Positions 49,615 to 59,094 of a DNA stretch of 64,000 bases are shown piece after piece. The DNA comes from Marinobacter pelagius. GTDB taxonomy: Bacteria; Pseudomonadota; Gammaproteobacteria; Pseudomonadales; Oleiphilaceae. A program made the translations under genes and the position numbers. Each line of letters begins with the position of its first letter. The first letter of the stretch is position 1. The notes under the pieces were generated by a model, which was given only the letters and a program-made list of their open reading frames with translations, was not told the origin of the DNA and did no database searches. The stretch lies in assembly GCF_003315345.1 (NCBI RefSeq), contig NZ_QNRO01000018.1, positions 28,187 to 92,186 on the forward strand, given 5' to 3'.

Positions 49615-50955
49615 ATGCCTAAGACTCCCCTTTTTACTAAGGGCCCTACCTCTTGCCTTGCAATCGCAATTCTGTCCGCTGGGGGTTCTTTTCCCACTCA
49701 GGCCAGCATGGGCAACATCGGCACCACCTACGGGGTAATGGCAGCCGACGTGGCTACAGCGCAATCCCTGTCTATGTTCAACGATCAGGTGTCTGCCACT
49801 TACTATAACCCGGCTTATCTGACAAAAGATCCCCGGGGAGAGCTGACCCTAGGCCTGCTTCATGCAGAACAGGAACTGAGAGCGGATGGCCCCCTGCGGG
49901 ATGGCGACGTACTCGCCGACTCACCGAGTCAGCATGTGCTCATCGGCATGAAAACAAATCTTTCTTCCTTGACCCGTTTTAAGCACCCCATTTACTTTGG
50001 CTTCATCGCGGGAGTAGAGAAGTATGGCAAGGAACTGCTGGCCTTCAGTTCAAACACATCAGAAAGCGGCCAGTTCATGGAGTATGGCAGGGAACCCCTG
50101 TTCCTCAATATCGGTGGTGCCACCAACATCTGGCGAGGTATTGACGCCGGAATCTCGGCAAGAGTCACCCTCGAAGCCACAGCCAAGCTGGATACGTTAT
50201 CGAACCTGGCCGGTGAGACACGACGTGAGCGCCTGTCAGTCAATGCCGAACCCTCTGTAAAGTCGATTCTCAGTACCTCCATCGACTGGGGCAAAACTTT
50301 CTGCCCTGAAAGCGGCTGTTGGTTGAGCGGCTGGGAAACGGCCCTTGCTTACCGGGCAGAATCATCGGCTTCCACCAGTATCGACGCAAACGTCATTGTC
50401 GACCAGACGATTCCCGATCCGGGGCTTGCGCTTGCGGTTACCACGATAGACTCCTTTCAGCCGGAAATCTGGGTCGTCGGCACCCAGTATAAAGGTGACG
50501 GCTGGCGTATTGGCGGCAGTGTAGAACAACAGAACTGGTCAGGCCTGGAAGATAAATTTACCAGCGACACCATCAAGGATCAGAACAGCCTTTCCCCCGC
50601 TGCCCGTATGCAGTTTGAGGACACCCTGACTCCCCGCCTCGGTGGCGAGTACATGCTGAACGACAATTTTACCTTCCGTGCCGGCGTCGCCTATGAAGAA
50701 TCCCCTCTGAAAACCACCCGAAACCCGGAAATCAACTACCTGGACACAGACAAGATTTCTGTCGGGCTTGGCTTAAGTGCCACCTACAACCGGACCCGTC
50801 TTCTGGCCTACCCCGTTCGCGTGGACCTCGGTTACCAGTACCAGATGCTGCAAGAGCGTGACTTCACCATTGTCGACTTCAATGGCAATGAAGAAGACGT
50901 TACTGCAGACGGCGATATTCACGTGTTCAGCGGCTCAATTACGCTGAGATTTTGA
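49615..50955 (+). CDS. FadL/OmpP1-family outer-membrane porin, AupA-like (copy 2)
   Basis: This 446-residue signal-peptide-bearing barrel is closely related to the copy at 16176-17513 over its whole length. Blocks shared with it include GTTYGVM, SLSMFNDQVSATYYNPAYLT, RERLSVNAEP, VEQQNWS-type and NPEINYLDTDKI. It ends SITLRF. The start has AACGGAG as ribosome binding site, and a weak promoter-like CTGACC-N16-TATAGA lies at 49550-49577. The gene is followed by its lipoprotein partner and then by alkS. The FadL fold and alk neighbourhood make hydrocarbon entry the likely role; see copy 1 for the AupA comparison. Confidence 0.78.
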   Translation: MPKTPLFTKGPTSCLAIAILSAGGSFPTQASMGNIGTTYGVMAADVATAQSLSMFNDQVSATYYNPAYLTKDPRGELTLGLLHAEQELRADGPLRDGDVLADSPSQHVLIGMKTNLSSLTRFKHPIYFGFIAGVEKYGKELLAFSSNTSESGQFMEYGREPLFLNIGGATNIWRGIDAGISARVTLEATAKLDTLSNLAGETRRERLSVNAEPSVKSILSTSIDWGKTFCPESGCWLSGWETALAYRAESSASTSIDANVIVDQTIPDPGLALAVTTIDSFQPEIWVVGTQYKGDGWRIGGSVEQQNWSGLEDKFTSDTIKDQNSLSPAARMQFEDTLTPRLGGEYMLNDNFTFRAGVAYEESPLKTTRNPEINYLDTDKISVGLGLSATYNRTRLLAYPVRVDLGYQYQMLQERDFTIVDFNGNEEDVTADGDIHVFSGSITLRF

Positions 50956-50966
50956 AGAGGTACGGC

Positions 50967-53900
50967 ATGAAAAAAACCACTATTGCATTGATTGTCACCA
51001 CAGCACTCGCAGGCTGCGGGGATAGCGGCGACCAGCAGACCGTTACCCGGGCTCCGACACCCGGATCGCTGACATTTACCTATCCGGCTGACAGTACGCC
51101 CCCGGGCGGCGATCAGCCCGGTGTCACGTCCACCGTTCCCACAACAACACCTGTCTTCCTGCGTTTCAACAAGTCCATCGACACACCGCTGACCGACATT
51201 CCTGACTCTCTGATCCTGAGGGATGCCACCGGGAACGAGGTTACCCTCACAGACGTGATGTTCACTGATGAAGACAAGATGGGGCTTGCGGCAAAGCCGG
51301 ACAAGGCGCTTGCACCGGGAACCAGCTACACCCTGACCGCAGAGGGACTTCAGGTTGGCGGCGCACCAGTGTCCCTGACCGCGGACGGAATCAAATTCAA
51401 GACAGCACCGGCAACATCCGGCCCGCTTCTGAGCCAGACCGAAGGTACCGGATTTGAACTGGCGCGAACCATTCCGGACGGAGGGAACGACTACCCCGTC
51501 ACGGACTTTACGACATTCCGGCTTCAGTTTACCGAGCCCGTCGACCCGCAATCGGTGGTTTACGGCCAGACCATCCGCCTGGCGGACCAGGCCGGCGAAC
51601 CGGTCAATGCCGAAGTATACGTCAAGGACCACCGGGTTACGGTGGATCCGGAAGGCTACCTGGATCCGGCCCGAACCTATAACCTGACCGTGACCAGCGG
51701 CATAAAAAGCGCTCTGCTGGGTGACACCCTGTCCGAAGATCGCACACTGACCTTCAACCCGACCGACTCCCGCTCTCCGACTGGCAAGCGCCAGATCATG
51801 GCTCAGGTAGCTGAAAACATGCCAGGCCAACTGCCACTGACGGGTGCCGATTACAATTCGGTAAACCTGAGCTCCCTTCTTCTGGGCGAAGAGAACCCGA
51901 CCAGTGTCGCCGGCACTGTGTTCGCGGAACTGGGTTTTATTCCCAAGTTTGAGGCGGCCGCTCAGAGCATTCCGTTGAGGATCGAACGGGGCACCTTGCT
52001 CACCGGAAGCTCTGTAGAAGTCAGCATCGCGGGGGCTGTGCCGGCCGGGTTCGAGTCCGAAGCCGTCGGGGTTCGCTTTCTCTCGGATGCCAATGGTTTC
52101 CTGATACCCAACCCCTATACCGATGCAGTGGATGCACCCCGGGTGCTCGAACTCTACATCGATATGGCCCTGAATACCGGGAACACCGTTACCAACGGCG
52201 CCCTTGGCCAACAGCTCATGCACGTGCAACTGGTGGGCACTGCCCTCGTCGAAGACGGAAAGCTGAGCATCGAAGCCGTTGGTGTTATTGAGCCGGACGT
52301 GATGGGCATTGACACAGCCTCAGGCCTGATTTCCTTCAAGCTGAACGGCTTCCGCAACGTCGAAGATGCCCCGCTACAGGCCGACTTTGCGGACACCGCA
52401 GCGCCCTTCATCAAGAGCTGGGTCCCCGGGGAACACTCCAACATACAGAGGCCTTCTGACCCTTTGATTGTCTATTTCTCGGAACCTCTCCTTCCGTCAT
52501 CCATCAATCCGGACAATATCACCCTCATCGCCAATGACGGCACCACATCGGCAGAGGTTGCCTTTAAATCCCGGCTTGACGGTCCGGCTCTCGTTATCCG
52601 GCCAACCGAGCCGTTAACGCATGGCATCGATTATACCCTTACGATGGACGGCCTTGTTGACCTGTCGGGTAATCCGATGGCCAGCACAAGCCGTAATTTC
52701 AGGCTCGACCCAACGGCGGAGGTTCCGCCAGCTGACGTTGGTCCGATTGCCCTTACAACCCTTCCTGGTTACCCATGCGCCAAGACGGACCTGGATGCCC
52801 AGCCCGGAAAACAGGGGCGGTGTCTTGGTGGCATCACGAGCCAGACCCCTGCTTCCGCGAATTTTGGACAGCGCCCGCTGGATGATTTGCTGCCCATAAC
52901 CGAGCATCCGGCCAGCGAGCCTATTATCGTGCGCTTCTCACAGGATATCGATCCGGACTCCATTGTGGCCGGCGAAACTGTTGTTGTGGAAAAGCAGGAC
53001 GAGAACGGCAGCTGGCAGTCAGTTGAAGGTTATAGTCTTAGCCTCCTCAATGGTCGTGAACTGAGAGCCGTACCACTCGACAAGTGGGAGCAAGGAACAA
53101 ACTACCGTTACGTGCTGACCGATGGTATTACCAATCAACAGGGTATCCCCCTGTACAGCAGGCTCCTGAGCCAGTACGCCGACCCGGGAAGGAGCCTCGG
53201 GGACCTTTCGTCAGGCGGACAACCGCTTGAAAACCGGTTTGTTGCCAGAGATATAACCAAAACCTCCGTGCTTCTGCCGCTGAAAAATCTCCCGAGCAGG
53301 GATGTGAATGCTAATCTGAAGCTGGACCCGGAAGAGCCTGATGCCATCAGCGGAATTCCTGAAAATTCCATGAAGCTTGCCATCACGGAGATCAGTAGCG
53401 GGGTGCTTGAGGATAACGGGCAGATAGGCTGTGAAGTAGGCACCGAAGCTTGCGATGAGTTCAAAAAATTCATTTTTCTGACAGCAAACCTTGATGTTGA
53501 GATAGTGGGTGAACCAACCGTTGCCGAAGATGGCAGCACGCGAGTGCCTGTGAAGTTGCATCCGTCGGTACTCCTTACCACGCCTAGCGACATCTGGGTC
53601 AATCTGAGCAGTCAGTTGCTCGCAGTACTTGCGACCAGTGATTTACAGACCTCTCAAGAGTTTGACACCGGACCCCTCGCCTTGCGTATGCGTTACCAGG
53701 GCGAAAACCGCGACGGCCTGATTGATGGTGTGATTCTACAAAAAGACGGTCAGCTGACCTTCGAGACCGAGCTGGATGTTTACCTTGATGCACCGTATCT
53801 GAACGTTAGGCTGAGCGGACTGGCGAACACCCGCCTTGAGGATAATCTGCGCAGCTATCCAATTAATGGATTGAAGCTCTCTGGACCGATAACCTTCCTT

Positions 53901-54161
53901 GATGATGGCAGGATCGTCATAGAACAACGAAATGTTGAGCCGATTGTGCTGTCAACGAGGCTTTTGGGGCGAGCAACTGTGGGCTTGCTTGAAGAGGAGT
54001 CTGCAATTTGTAGTATCGGAACAGGTCTTCTTTGCCGCCTATTGGGCGGGGTTGTTAATGGAGTAGTAAACTCAGTGATCGACGTAGATACTGAGCTCAC
54101 AATACAAGTTGCACCGAATGAACTTCAGCTCAGGTATGTGTCTCCCTACACGCAAAAGTGA
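50967..54161 (+). CDS. Large Ig-like lipoprotein, AupB-like (copy 2)
   Basis: This 1064-residue lipoprotein has a signal ending ALAGC-GDSG. It is co-linear with copy 1: Big_5/SbsA-type modules near residues 53 (TPVFLRFNKSID), 494 (DPLIVYFSEPLLPSS) and 646 (PIIVRFSQDIDPDS), the shared NGFLIPNPYTD segment near 380 and GPITFLDDGRIVIEQRN near the end. ATG 50967 follows GAGG at good spacing; an in-frame TTG at 50952 overlaps the porin stop but is less likely. Gly at +2 suggests outer-membrane anchoring. Role in alkane uptake is inferred from the porin partner and alk neighbours. Confidence 0.7.
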   Translation: MKKTTIALIVTTALAGCGDSGDQQTVTRAPTPGSLTFTYPADSTPPGGDQPGVTSTVPTTTPVFLRFNKSIDTPLTDIPDSLILRDATGNEVTLTDVMFTDEDKMGLAAKPDKALAPGTSYTLTAEGLQVGGAPVSLTADGIKFKTAPATSGPLLSQTEGTGFELARTIPDGGNDYPVTDFTTFRLQFTEPVDPQSVVYGQTIRLADQAGEPVNAEVYVKDHRVTVDPEGYLDPARTYNLTVTSGIKSALLGDTLSEDRTLTFNPTDSRSPTGKRQIMAQVAENMPGQLPLTGADYNSVNLSSLLLGEENPTSVAGTVFAELGFIPKFEAAAQSIPLRIERGTLLTGSSVEVSIAGAVPAGFESEAVGVRFLSDANGFLIPNPYTDAVDAPRVLELYIDMALNTGNTVTNGALGQQLMHVQLVGTALVEDGKLSIEAVGVIEPDVMGIDTASGLISFKLNGFRNVEDAPLQADFADTAAPFIKSWVPGEHSNIQRPSDPLIVYFSEPLLPSSINPDNITLIANDGTTSAEVAFKSRLDGPALVIRPTEPLTHGIDYTLTMDGLVDLSGNPMASTSRNFRLDPTAEVPPADVGPIALTTLPGYPCAKTDLDAQPGKQGRCLGGITSQTPASANFGQRPLDDLLPITEHPASEPIIVRFSQDIDPDSIVAGETVVVEKQDENGSWQSVEGYSLSLLNGRELRAVPLDKWEQGTNYRYVLTDGITNQQGIPLYSRLLSQYADPGRSLGDLSSGGQPLENRFVARDITKTSVLLPLKNLPSRDVNANLKLDPEEPDAISGIPENSMKLAITEISSGVLEDNGQIGCEVGTEACDEFKKFIFLTANLDVEIVGEPTVAEDGSTRVPVKLHPSVLLTTPSDIWVNLSSQLLAVLATSDLQTSQEFDTGPLALRMRYQGENRDGLIDGVILQKDGQLTFETELDVYLDAPYLNVRLSGLANTRLEDNLRSYPINGLKLSGPITFLDDGRIVIEQRNVEPIVLSTRLLGRATVGLLEEESAICSIGTGLLCRLLGGVVNGVVNSVIDVDTELTIQVAPNELQLRYVSPYTQK

Positions 54162-54175
54162 TGAAACCTGACACA

Positions 54176-54202
54176 GGGCCAGTCTCCGGACTGGCCCTTT
54201 TT
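54176..54202 (+). terminator. Terminator of porin/lipoprotein operon copy 2
   Basis: GGGCCAGTC-tccg-GACTGGCCC is followed by five T. Stem and loop are the same as in the copy 1 terminator at 20818-20843, showing that the duplication extends past the coding region. Confidence 0.92.
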
Positions 54203-54294
54203 CCGTCGAAACCGAAAACAGATCACCCCGGGAAGATGCCCCCTGCCAATAGTCCGGTTCTGCAACCAGCAGAGCACCGGTTACTTTTCACTCA

Positions 54295-56931
54295 CTATAA
54301 AAGCCCGCGCAGTCGCGCTTCAGTGACTGCCTGAACCCGGCTGGTTACTTCAAGTTCGCTGAAAATCCTTTTCAGATGCCATTTGACAGCATCCTCAGTC
54401 ACAAGAAGCCTCTCAGCGATCGCTTTGTTGGTCATTCCGCTGCTTATACACTTCAGTATGGAAATCTGCCTGACCGTGATAACGGAGTCGGTATGTCCCG
54501 GTACTGGTGGAGCGCTGAGGTCTTCTGCCCGGACTTCCGGGTCCCTTGTAGTGGCCGCTTCAGCGGTGTCTGGCGGATCATCAAAGAGATTCCGGGCAAG
54601 GGGACTCAGAGAAAGCAGCGCTTCTTTTATCCATAGCGGTGTAAAGTGGCAATTCAGATGCTCCGCATGCAGGTTGGCATCAAGAATCAGGCGCTTCGCC
54701 GGTTTTGAGGAACCCAGGGCAAACGCTGCCAGGGCCTGGCAATACTGGGCGGCGACCCTGGTTCTGGCATCGGAGATGGCGCTGGCAGCCTGAAGCGCCT
54801 CTCTGGCATAGTTCCCGGCCACACCAAACTGCTTCCCAAGCCTTAGCCTGTACATTGATTTCACTAAAGCAATGCGCGCCTGAATGGCCCGGTTTTGATT
54901 AGGCAGAAATGACAGCTCGGATTCATCGGGGAGTATGGGTGGCTCCAATTCCTCGTTGTTCAGGAGGGTGAACTCAGCCAACTGAACTTTTGTCAGGATA
55001 TTGAGGCGCGGGAGCTCACGCTCGCTGGCGGCCAGGCGAGCCTGCTCCAACAGGGCCATGGCCCTGTCCCGCAACCCCTGGTGGTACAGCAAACGGCTGC
55101 ATGCCTGTGTGCATCCACACAGAATGTCGGTAACGCCATAATTCAAGGCGAAATCAAAGGATATCTGTGCAGATTCCGGGGAAACCTGGTGATGATCCTG
55201 TTCGAGCAGAATTTGTAACTCAAGAACACCAAGCATCTTGTTTAAAAAGCTTTTTGGTACGCCAATCTTTTCTGCGGTTTTATTCGCCTGACGCAACAGG
55301 TACATTGCCCGGACCATGTCGCCTTTGAACAATTCTGTCTGGATTTCCGCCGTTTTAAGCCAGATAAACGCGTAGAGTTGATTGGATGACTGGTTGGCCA
55401 CCGCCGCTCTGTGCAATAGTTCTTCTAACTCTTCAAAGCGGCGATCGCTGGAGGCAATGAATGCCTGGCATGTAAGGGCCGCGCCTTTACCGACCATATT
55501 GCGATCGCCAAAGGCATCAATCCACTTTTCACAGAGCGTCTGGCTCTCCGACAATTCATCCTGTGTGGCTTTACCTATTGCCTTAACCAGTTCCCGCCAG
55601 CCTTCCTCATCAAGGTTGCCCAGCCCCCTGGAAATCGGATGGTCCGAACTGGCCAGCATTTCCTCTGCCTGCCGCGCCTGCTGGCTGAAATACAGGGTCC
55701 AGGCATATCCTATGCCTAAGGAAGCGATTTTTTTTATCGTGCGGACCGGCACCTTTTCAAACCACGTGCGAAGCACTTCAATTTCACCTTGCCGGAGCGC
55801 CACGTCCAGTATGATGCTGTCACTGACCACGCGCGCCCACCGATGGTCACTAGCCTCCAGGGCGACGTTGATTGAATGGAGGTACTCTCCCCTGCGCCAA
55901 TGCCAGAACGCAACGCGTTTCAGTACATACGAACGACGCTCCCGTTGAGTGGCATTAAACACACTACGCAAATACCCTCTCAGCACAGGGTGCATGGCCA
56001 GGCGCTCGCCGGAGGAAACGGTGGGGGCTAAAAGTGCAAATTTTTCGTTAACAAACGAAATTTCCTGATCAGCCTGCTGCGTTTTATAGACATAGTCATA
56101 GCACTCCGCGCTGACCTCCTCGAGCATCGCGGCGTTGCAAACAAACCTTCGCGCATGTCTGGGTAGCACGGACAAGAGATTGTCCCTGAAATACGAGCGG
56201 GTTTCCGGCCAGGATTCGGGAGGCAGGTCCGGGTTCGGGGTTTGGCGCATCAGTCTGACGAGTGCGGGCCATCCGCCCGTGGCTTGTATAATGTTGCCTG
56301 CTTCGGAGCCACCTATACCCGTTACCTCACCAAGCTTCTCCGGCTCCTTTAGGTCCTCTTCTGTAAAGGCAAGCTCATCAGCACCATAGGTCACAACACC
56401 CGTCATCAGCGACAAACGCGGCAATGCCCCGGCGCTGCCGGGCGCAATAAAAAATTTTACATTGTCCGGTGTTTCACAGATCAGATCCTCAATCAGATCC
56501 CCGTTATCCGCCCCTTCACCGGGCCCGTCAAGGCAAATTCTTATGGTCTTTCTTGCATTGAACAAGGCGTCCCGAAGCGCTTCGATGGTGTCAGTGTCAC
56601 TTTTCAGCGCTTCCCGGGATTCAGGTCCTTCAATCTGGTATAAAACCAACGCCGCAAACAGGCTGTCAGTGACTTCGCGCGGGTCCGGGTAGGATCGTCC
56701 ATTGATATAGACGGCGCTCTCGTGTTCCGGATCACGACGGTTTGCTGCCAGGGCGACCTGTACAGATTTTCCGTAGCCCGGCGGAGCCCGGTACAGAACG
56801 ACTTTTGCCTCAGGCGTCGCAGAAGCACCCAGGCGCTGGCGGTCTGTACAGCCTTGAGTGATGAAGCGCTGACGACCCCACATCCGGCCGGACATCCTTC
56901 GACACCAGTCTTCCAGGCTATGGTGTGTCAT
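54295..56931 (-). CDS. alkS: AlkS-like MalT/LuxR-family activator of the alk genes
   Basis: This 878-residue STAND-type regulator is close to the 882 residues of P. putida AlkS. The N-terminal NTPase has P-loop APPGYGKS (residues 49-56). The middle is a helical TPR-like sensor region, and the C-terminus is a LuxR HTH (SGMTNKAIAERLLVTEDAVKWHLKRIF within about 820-860). In GPo1 AlkS senses alkanes and activates alkB. The ATG at 56931 is preceded by GGGAGA; an upstream extension to 57012 is less likely. It is divergent from alkB, with 235 bp between starts. Confidence 0.88.
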   Translation of the reverse strand: MTHHSLEDWCRRMSGRMWGRQRFITQGCTDRQRLGASATPEAKVVLYRAPPGYGKSVQVALAANRRDPEHESAVYINGRSYPDPREVTDSLFAALVLYQIEGPESREALKSDTDTIEALRDALFNARKTIRICLDGPGEGADNGDLIEDLICETPDNVKFFIAPGSAGALPRLSLMTGVVTYGADELAFTEEDLKEPEKLGEVTGIGGSEAGNIIQATGGWPALVRLMRQTPNPDLPPESWPETRSYFRDNLLSVLPRHARRFVCNAAMLEEVSAECYDYVYKTQQADQEISFVNEKFALLAPTVSSGERLAMHPVLRGYLRSVFNATQRERRSYVLKRVAFWHWRRGEYLHSINVALEASDHRWARVVSDSIILDVALRQGEIEVLRTWFEKVPVRTIKKIASLGIGYAWTLYFSQQARQAEEMLASSDHPISRGLGNLDEEGWRELVKAIGKATQDELSESQTLCEKWIDAFGDRNMVGKGAALTCQAFIASSDRRFEELEELLHRAAVANQSSNQLYAFIWLKTAEIQTELFKGDMVRAMYLLRQANKTAEKIGVPKSFLNKMLGVLELQILLEQDHHQVSPESAQISFDFALNYGVTDILCGCTQACSRLLYHQGLRDRAMALLEQARLAASERELPRLNILTKVQLAEFTLLNNEELEPPILPDESELSFLPNQNRAIQARIALVKSMYRLRLGKQFGVAGNYAREALQAASAISDARTRVAAQYCQALAAFALGSSKPAKRLILDANLHAEHLNCHFTPLWIKEALLSLSPLARNLFDDPPDTAEAATTRDPEVRAEDLSAPPVPGHTDSVITVRQISILKCISSGMTNKAIAERLLVTEDAVKWHLKRIFSELEVTSRVQAVTEARLRGLL

Positions 56932-57044
56932 GACAGTCAAGTCTCCCGCTTTGCCAGCCCGGAACGCGAGCGCGCCAGGGCATGACGTATATCGACCGTT
57001 ATCCGGCGCCAAACCTACCCGTTCGGGTAGTTGTTTGACCCCAA

Positions 57045-57073
57045 CTTATAGCCAATCCTGTAACTGCGTACAA
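57045..57073 (-). promoter_or_regulatory. Promoter of alkS
   Basis: On the minus strand TTGTAC (57068-57073) and TATAAG (57045-57050) are separated by exactly 17 bp. The -35 box lies in one arm of the inverted repeat at 57070-57102. Downstream the leader contains the stem CTACCCG/CGGGTAG (57015-57030). Confidence 0.65.
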
Positions 57074-57124
57074 CCGGCCCGCTCATCTGAGTGGCCCGTT
57101 GTGCGCGATGCAAAACAATACAAT
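57070..57124 (+). promoter_or_regulatory. AlkS operator and alkB promoter
   Basis: An imperfect inverted repeat, ACAACCGGCCCGCTCA (57070-57085) and TGAGTGGCCCGTTGT (57088-57102), lies between the divergent genes. A -10 box TACAAT is at 57119-57124 without a good -35, as expected for an activated promoter. With a start near 57131 the repeat is centred at about -44, overlapping the -35 position. GGCCCGTTGT-type arms agree with what I recall of the AlkS site at P. putida PalkB. Binding is inferred. Confidence 0.7.
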
Positions 57125-57166
57125 ATGTAAAAAGATGATGAATCTAATAACAATAAGGTGATCCTC

Positions 57167-58387
57167 ATGTCAATGTCAGAAAATGTACTAACAGAGTCCC
57201 TTCAAAGGGACCCTGGTGCCGAAAACTATGTGGACAGAAAGCGCCACCTGTGGATCCTTTCTGTGCTGTGGCCAGCAACACCTCTTATAGGCCTTTATCT
57301 GGTCGCCCAGACCGGATGGAGCATCTGGTACGGATTGGTGTTGATCCTTTGGTATGGCGCAGTTCCCTTGATTGATGCCATGTTTGGAGAGGATTTTTCC
57401 AACCCCCCCGAGTCGGCTGTGCCTCGGCTTGAACAGGATCGTTACTATCGGGTACTGACCTACTTGACGGTTCCTATTCACTATGCCGCCTTGATTGTCA
57501 GTGCCTGGTGGGTATCCACGCAACCAATGAGTGTTTTCGAGTTTCTGGCATTGGCCCTTTCCCTGGGAATCGTGAATGGCCTGGCTCTGAACACAGGCCA
57601 CGAACTTGGCCATAAAAAAGAAACGTTTGACCGTTGGATGGCGAAGCTTGTCCTCGCCGTGGTCGGATATGGTCATTTCTTCATTGAGCACAATAAGGGG
57701 CATCACCGTGATGTGGCTACGCCGATGGACCCGGCGACATCCCGCATGGGCGAGTCCATTTACTCATTCTCACTGCGTGAAATTCCCGGTGCTTTCAAGC
57801 GGGCATGGGATTTAGAGGAACAGCGCCTCAGTCGTTGTGGAAAAAGTGTCTGGAGCCTGGAGAACGAAGTTCTTCAGCCTATGATTTTGACCGCTGTGCT
57901 TTATGCGGGATTGCTGGCGTTTTTTGGCCCGTTAATGCTGATCTTTTTGCCCATTCAAATGGCCTTTGGCTGGTGGCAGCTGACCAGCGCCAACTACATT
58001 GAGCATTACGGATTGCTGCGCGAGAAGATGTCGGATGGACGTTATGAGCGTCAACAACCGCACCACTCATGGAACTCAAACCATATTATGTCGAACCTGA
58101 TTCTGTTTCATTTGCAACGACATTCCGACCATCACGCCCATCCTACAAGGTCCTATCAATCGCTTCGCGACTTCAAAGACCTGCCTTCCTTACCATCGGG
58201 ATATCCCGGAATGTTCCTGGCCGCAATGTTTCCCTCATGGTTTCGGTCGATAATGGACCACCGGGTGCTGGATTGGGCTAAAGGAGATCTCGATAAGATT
58301 CAGATTCAACCCGGCAAGCGTGAATTCTATGTGCGTAAATTTGGTGGGACTGATTCTGAATCAGTCGATACCGCAGCGTCTAAATGA
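57167..58387 (+). CDS. alkB: Alkane 1-monooxygenase AlkB
   Basis: This 406-residue inner-membrane di-iron enzyme hydroxylates the terminal carbon of n-alkanes. All histidine boxes are present: HELGHKK (145-151), EHNKGHHRDVATP (174-186), NYIEHYGL (276-283) and LQRHSDHHAHP (316-326). The sequence is very close to P. putida GPo1 AlkB. Trp62 (in ILWYGAVP) corresponds to GPo1 Trp55, the residue that limits substrates to about C12 when bulky. ATG 57167 is chosen, behind AAGGTGAT. It heads alkBGHJK. Confidence 0.97.
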   Translation: MSMSENVLTESLQRDPGAENYVDRKRHLWILSVLWPATPLIGLYLVAQTGWSIWYGLVLILWYGAVPLIDAMFGEDFSNPPESAVPRLEQDRYYRVLTYLTVPIHYAALIVSAWWVSTQPMSVFEFLALALSLGIVNGLALNTGHELGHKKETFDRWMAKLVLAVVGYGHFFIEHNKGHHRDVATPMDPATSRMGESIYSFSLREIPGAFKRAWDLEEQRLSRCGKSVWSLENEVLQPMILTAVLYAGLLAFFGPLMLIFLPIQMAFGWWQLTSANYIEHYGLLREKMSDGRYERQQPHHSWNSNHIMSNLILFHLQRHSDHHAHPTRSYQSLRDFKDLPSLPSGYPGMFLAAMFPSWFRSIMDHRVLDWAKGDLDKIQIQPGKREFYVRKFGGTDSESVDTAASK

Positions 58388-58524
58388 TCGGCTAATTAGA
58401 ACTTATATACGTCGTTTACTTTATTTACGTTGCAGAAAAAGAGCCTCTGACGTGCACCTGAAAGAGGGTGCGCGTCGGGCGCTACCAAAACAAAGACAAT
58501 AATATCGTTTGAAAGGTGCTTTAA

Positions 58525-59043
58525 ATGGCTAAACATCAATGCCCGGATTGTGGTTATGTATACGACGAAGTGGTTGGTGATCCGCACGAAGGCTTTCCTG
58601 CAGGAACGACCTGGGAAAAAATTCCTGAAGACTGGTCCTGTCCAGACTGTGCCGTCAGGGATAAGGTTGACTTCGTTGCGCTTCAAGAAGCGAACTCGGA
58701 ACTTTCGGTGTCCGCAACCAATATAGCGGTCCGTACTGCCAGCCAAGCTAAGACCGAGGGAGCATCGCAGAAAGCAACGGACGCATCTACTCCTTCAGCT
58801 AAAAATAAAACAAAGCCCAAAGCGAAACCGAAGCCTACCTCTTCAAAATCGCCCAAAGACTCGACTCAAAAAGATACCTATCGGAAGTGGGTCTGCATCA
58901 CTTGCGGCCATATCTACGATGAAGCTCTCGGAGATGAAGCCGAAGGCTTCCCTGCCGGCACTCGTTTTGAAGATATTCCAGACGATTGGTGCTGTCCGGA
59001 CTGTGGTGCCACAAAAGAGGACTATGTCCTCTATGAAGACTAA
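58525..59043 (+). CDS. alkG: Two-domain rubredoxin AlkG
   Basis: This 172-residue electron carrier passes electrons from rubredoxin reductase to AlkB. The N-terminal rubredoxin has CPDCGY (Cys6, Cys9) and CPDCA (Cys39, Cys42); the C-terminal one has CITCGHIYDEALGDEAEGF and WCCPDCGATKEDYVLYE. Between them lies a Lys/Pro/Ser/Thr-rich linker (about residues 70-115, KPKAKPKPTSSKSPK). Length and C-terminal domain match GPo1 AlkG closely, whereas the linker is more basic. The single-domain AlkF of the OCT plasmid is absent; 137 non-coding bases separate alkB and alkG. Confidence 0.95.
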   Translation: MAKHQCPDCGYVYDEVVGDPHEGFPAGTTWEKIPEDWSCPDCAVRDKVDFVALQEANSELSVSATNIAVRTASQAKTEGASQKATDASTPSAKNKTKPKAKPKPTSSKSPKDSTQKDTYRKWVCITCGHIYDEALGDEAEGFPAGTRFEDIPDDWCCPDCGATKEDYVLYED

Positions 59044-59094
59044 TAATCCGATTTAAAATAACAACAGTCTCGTTCGGAAAGAGGTGATTTTATA

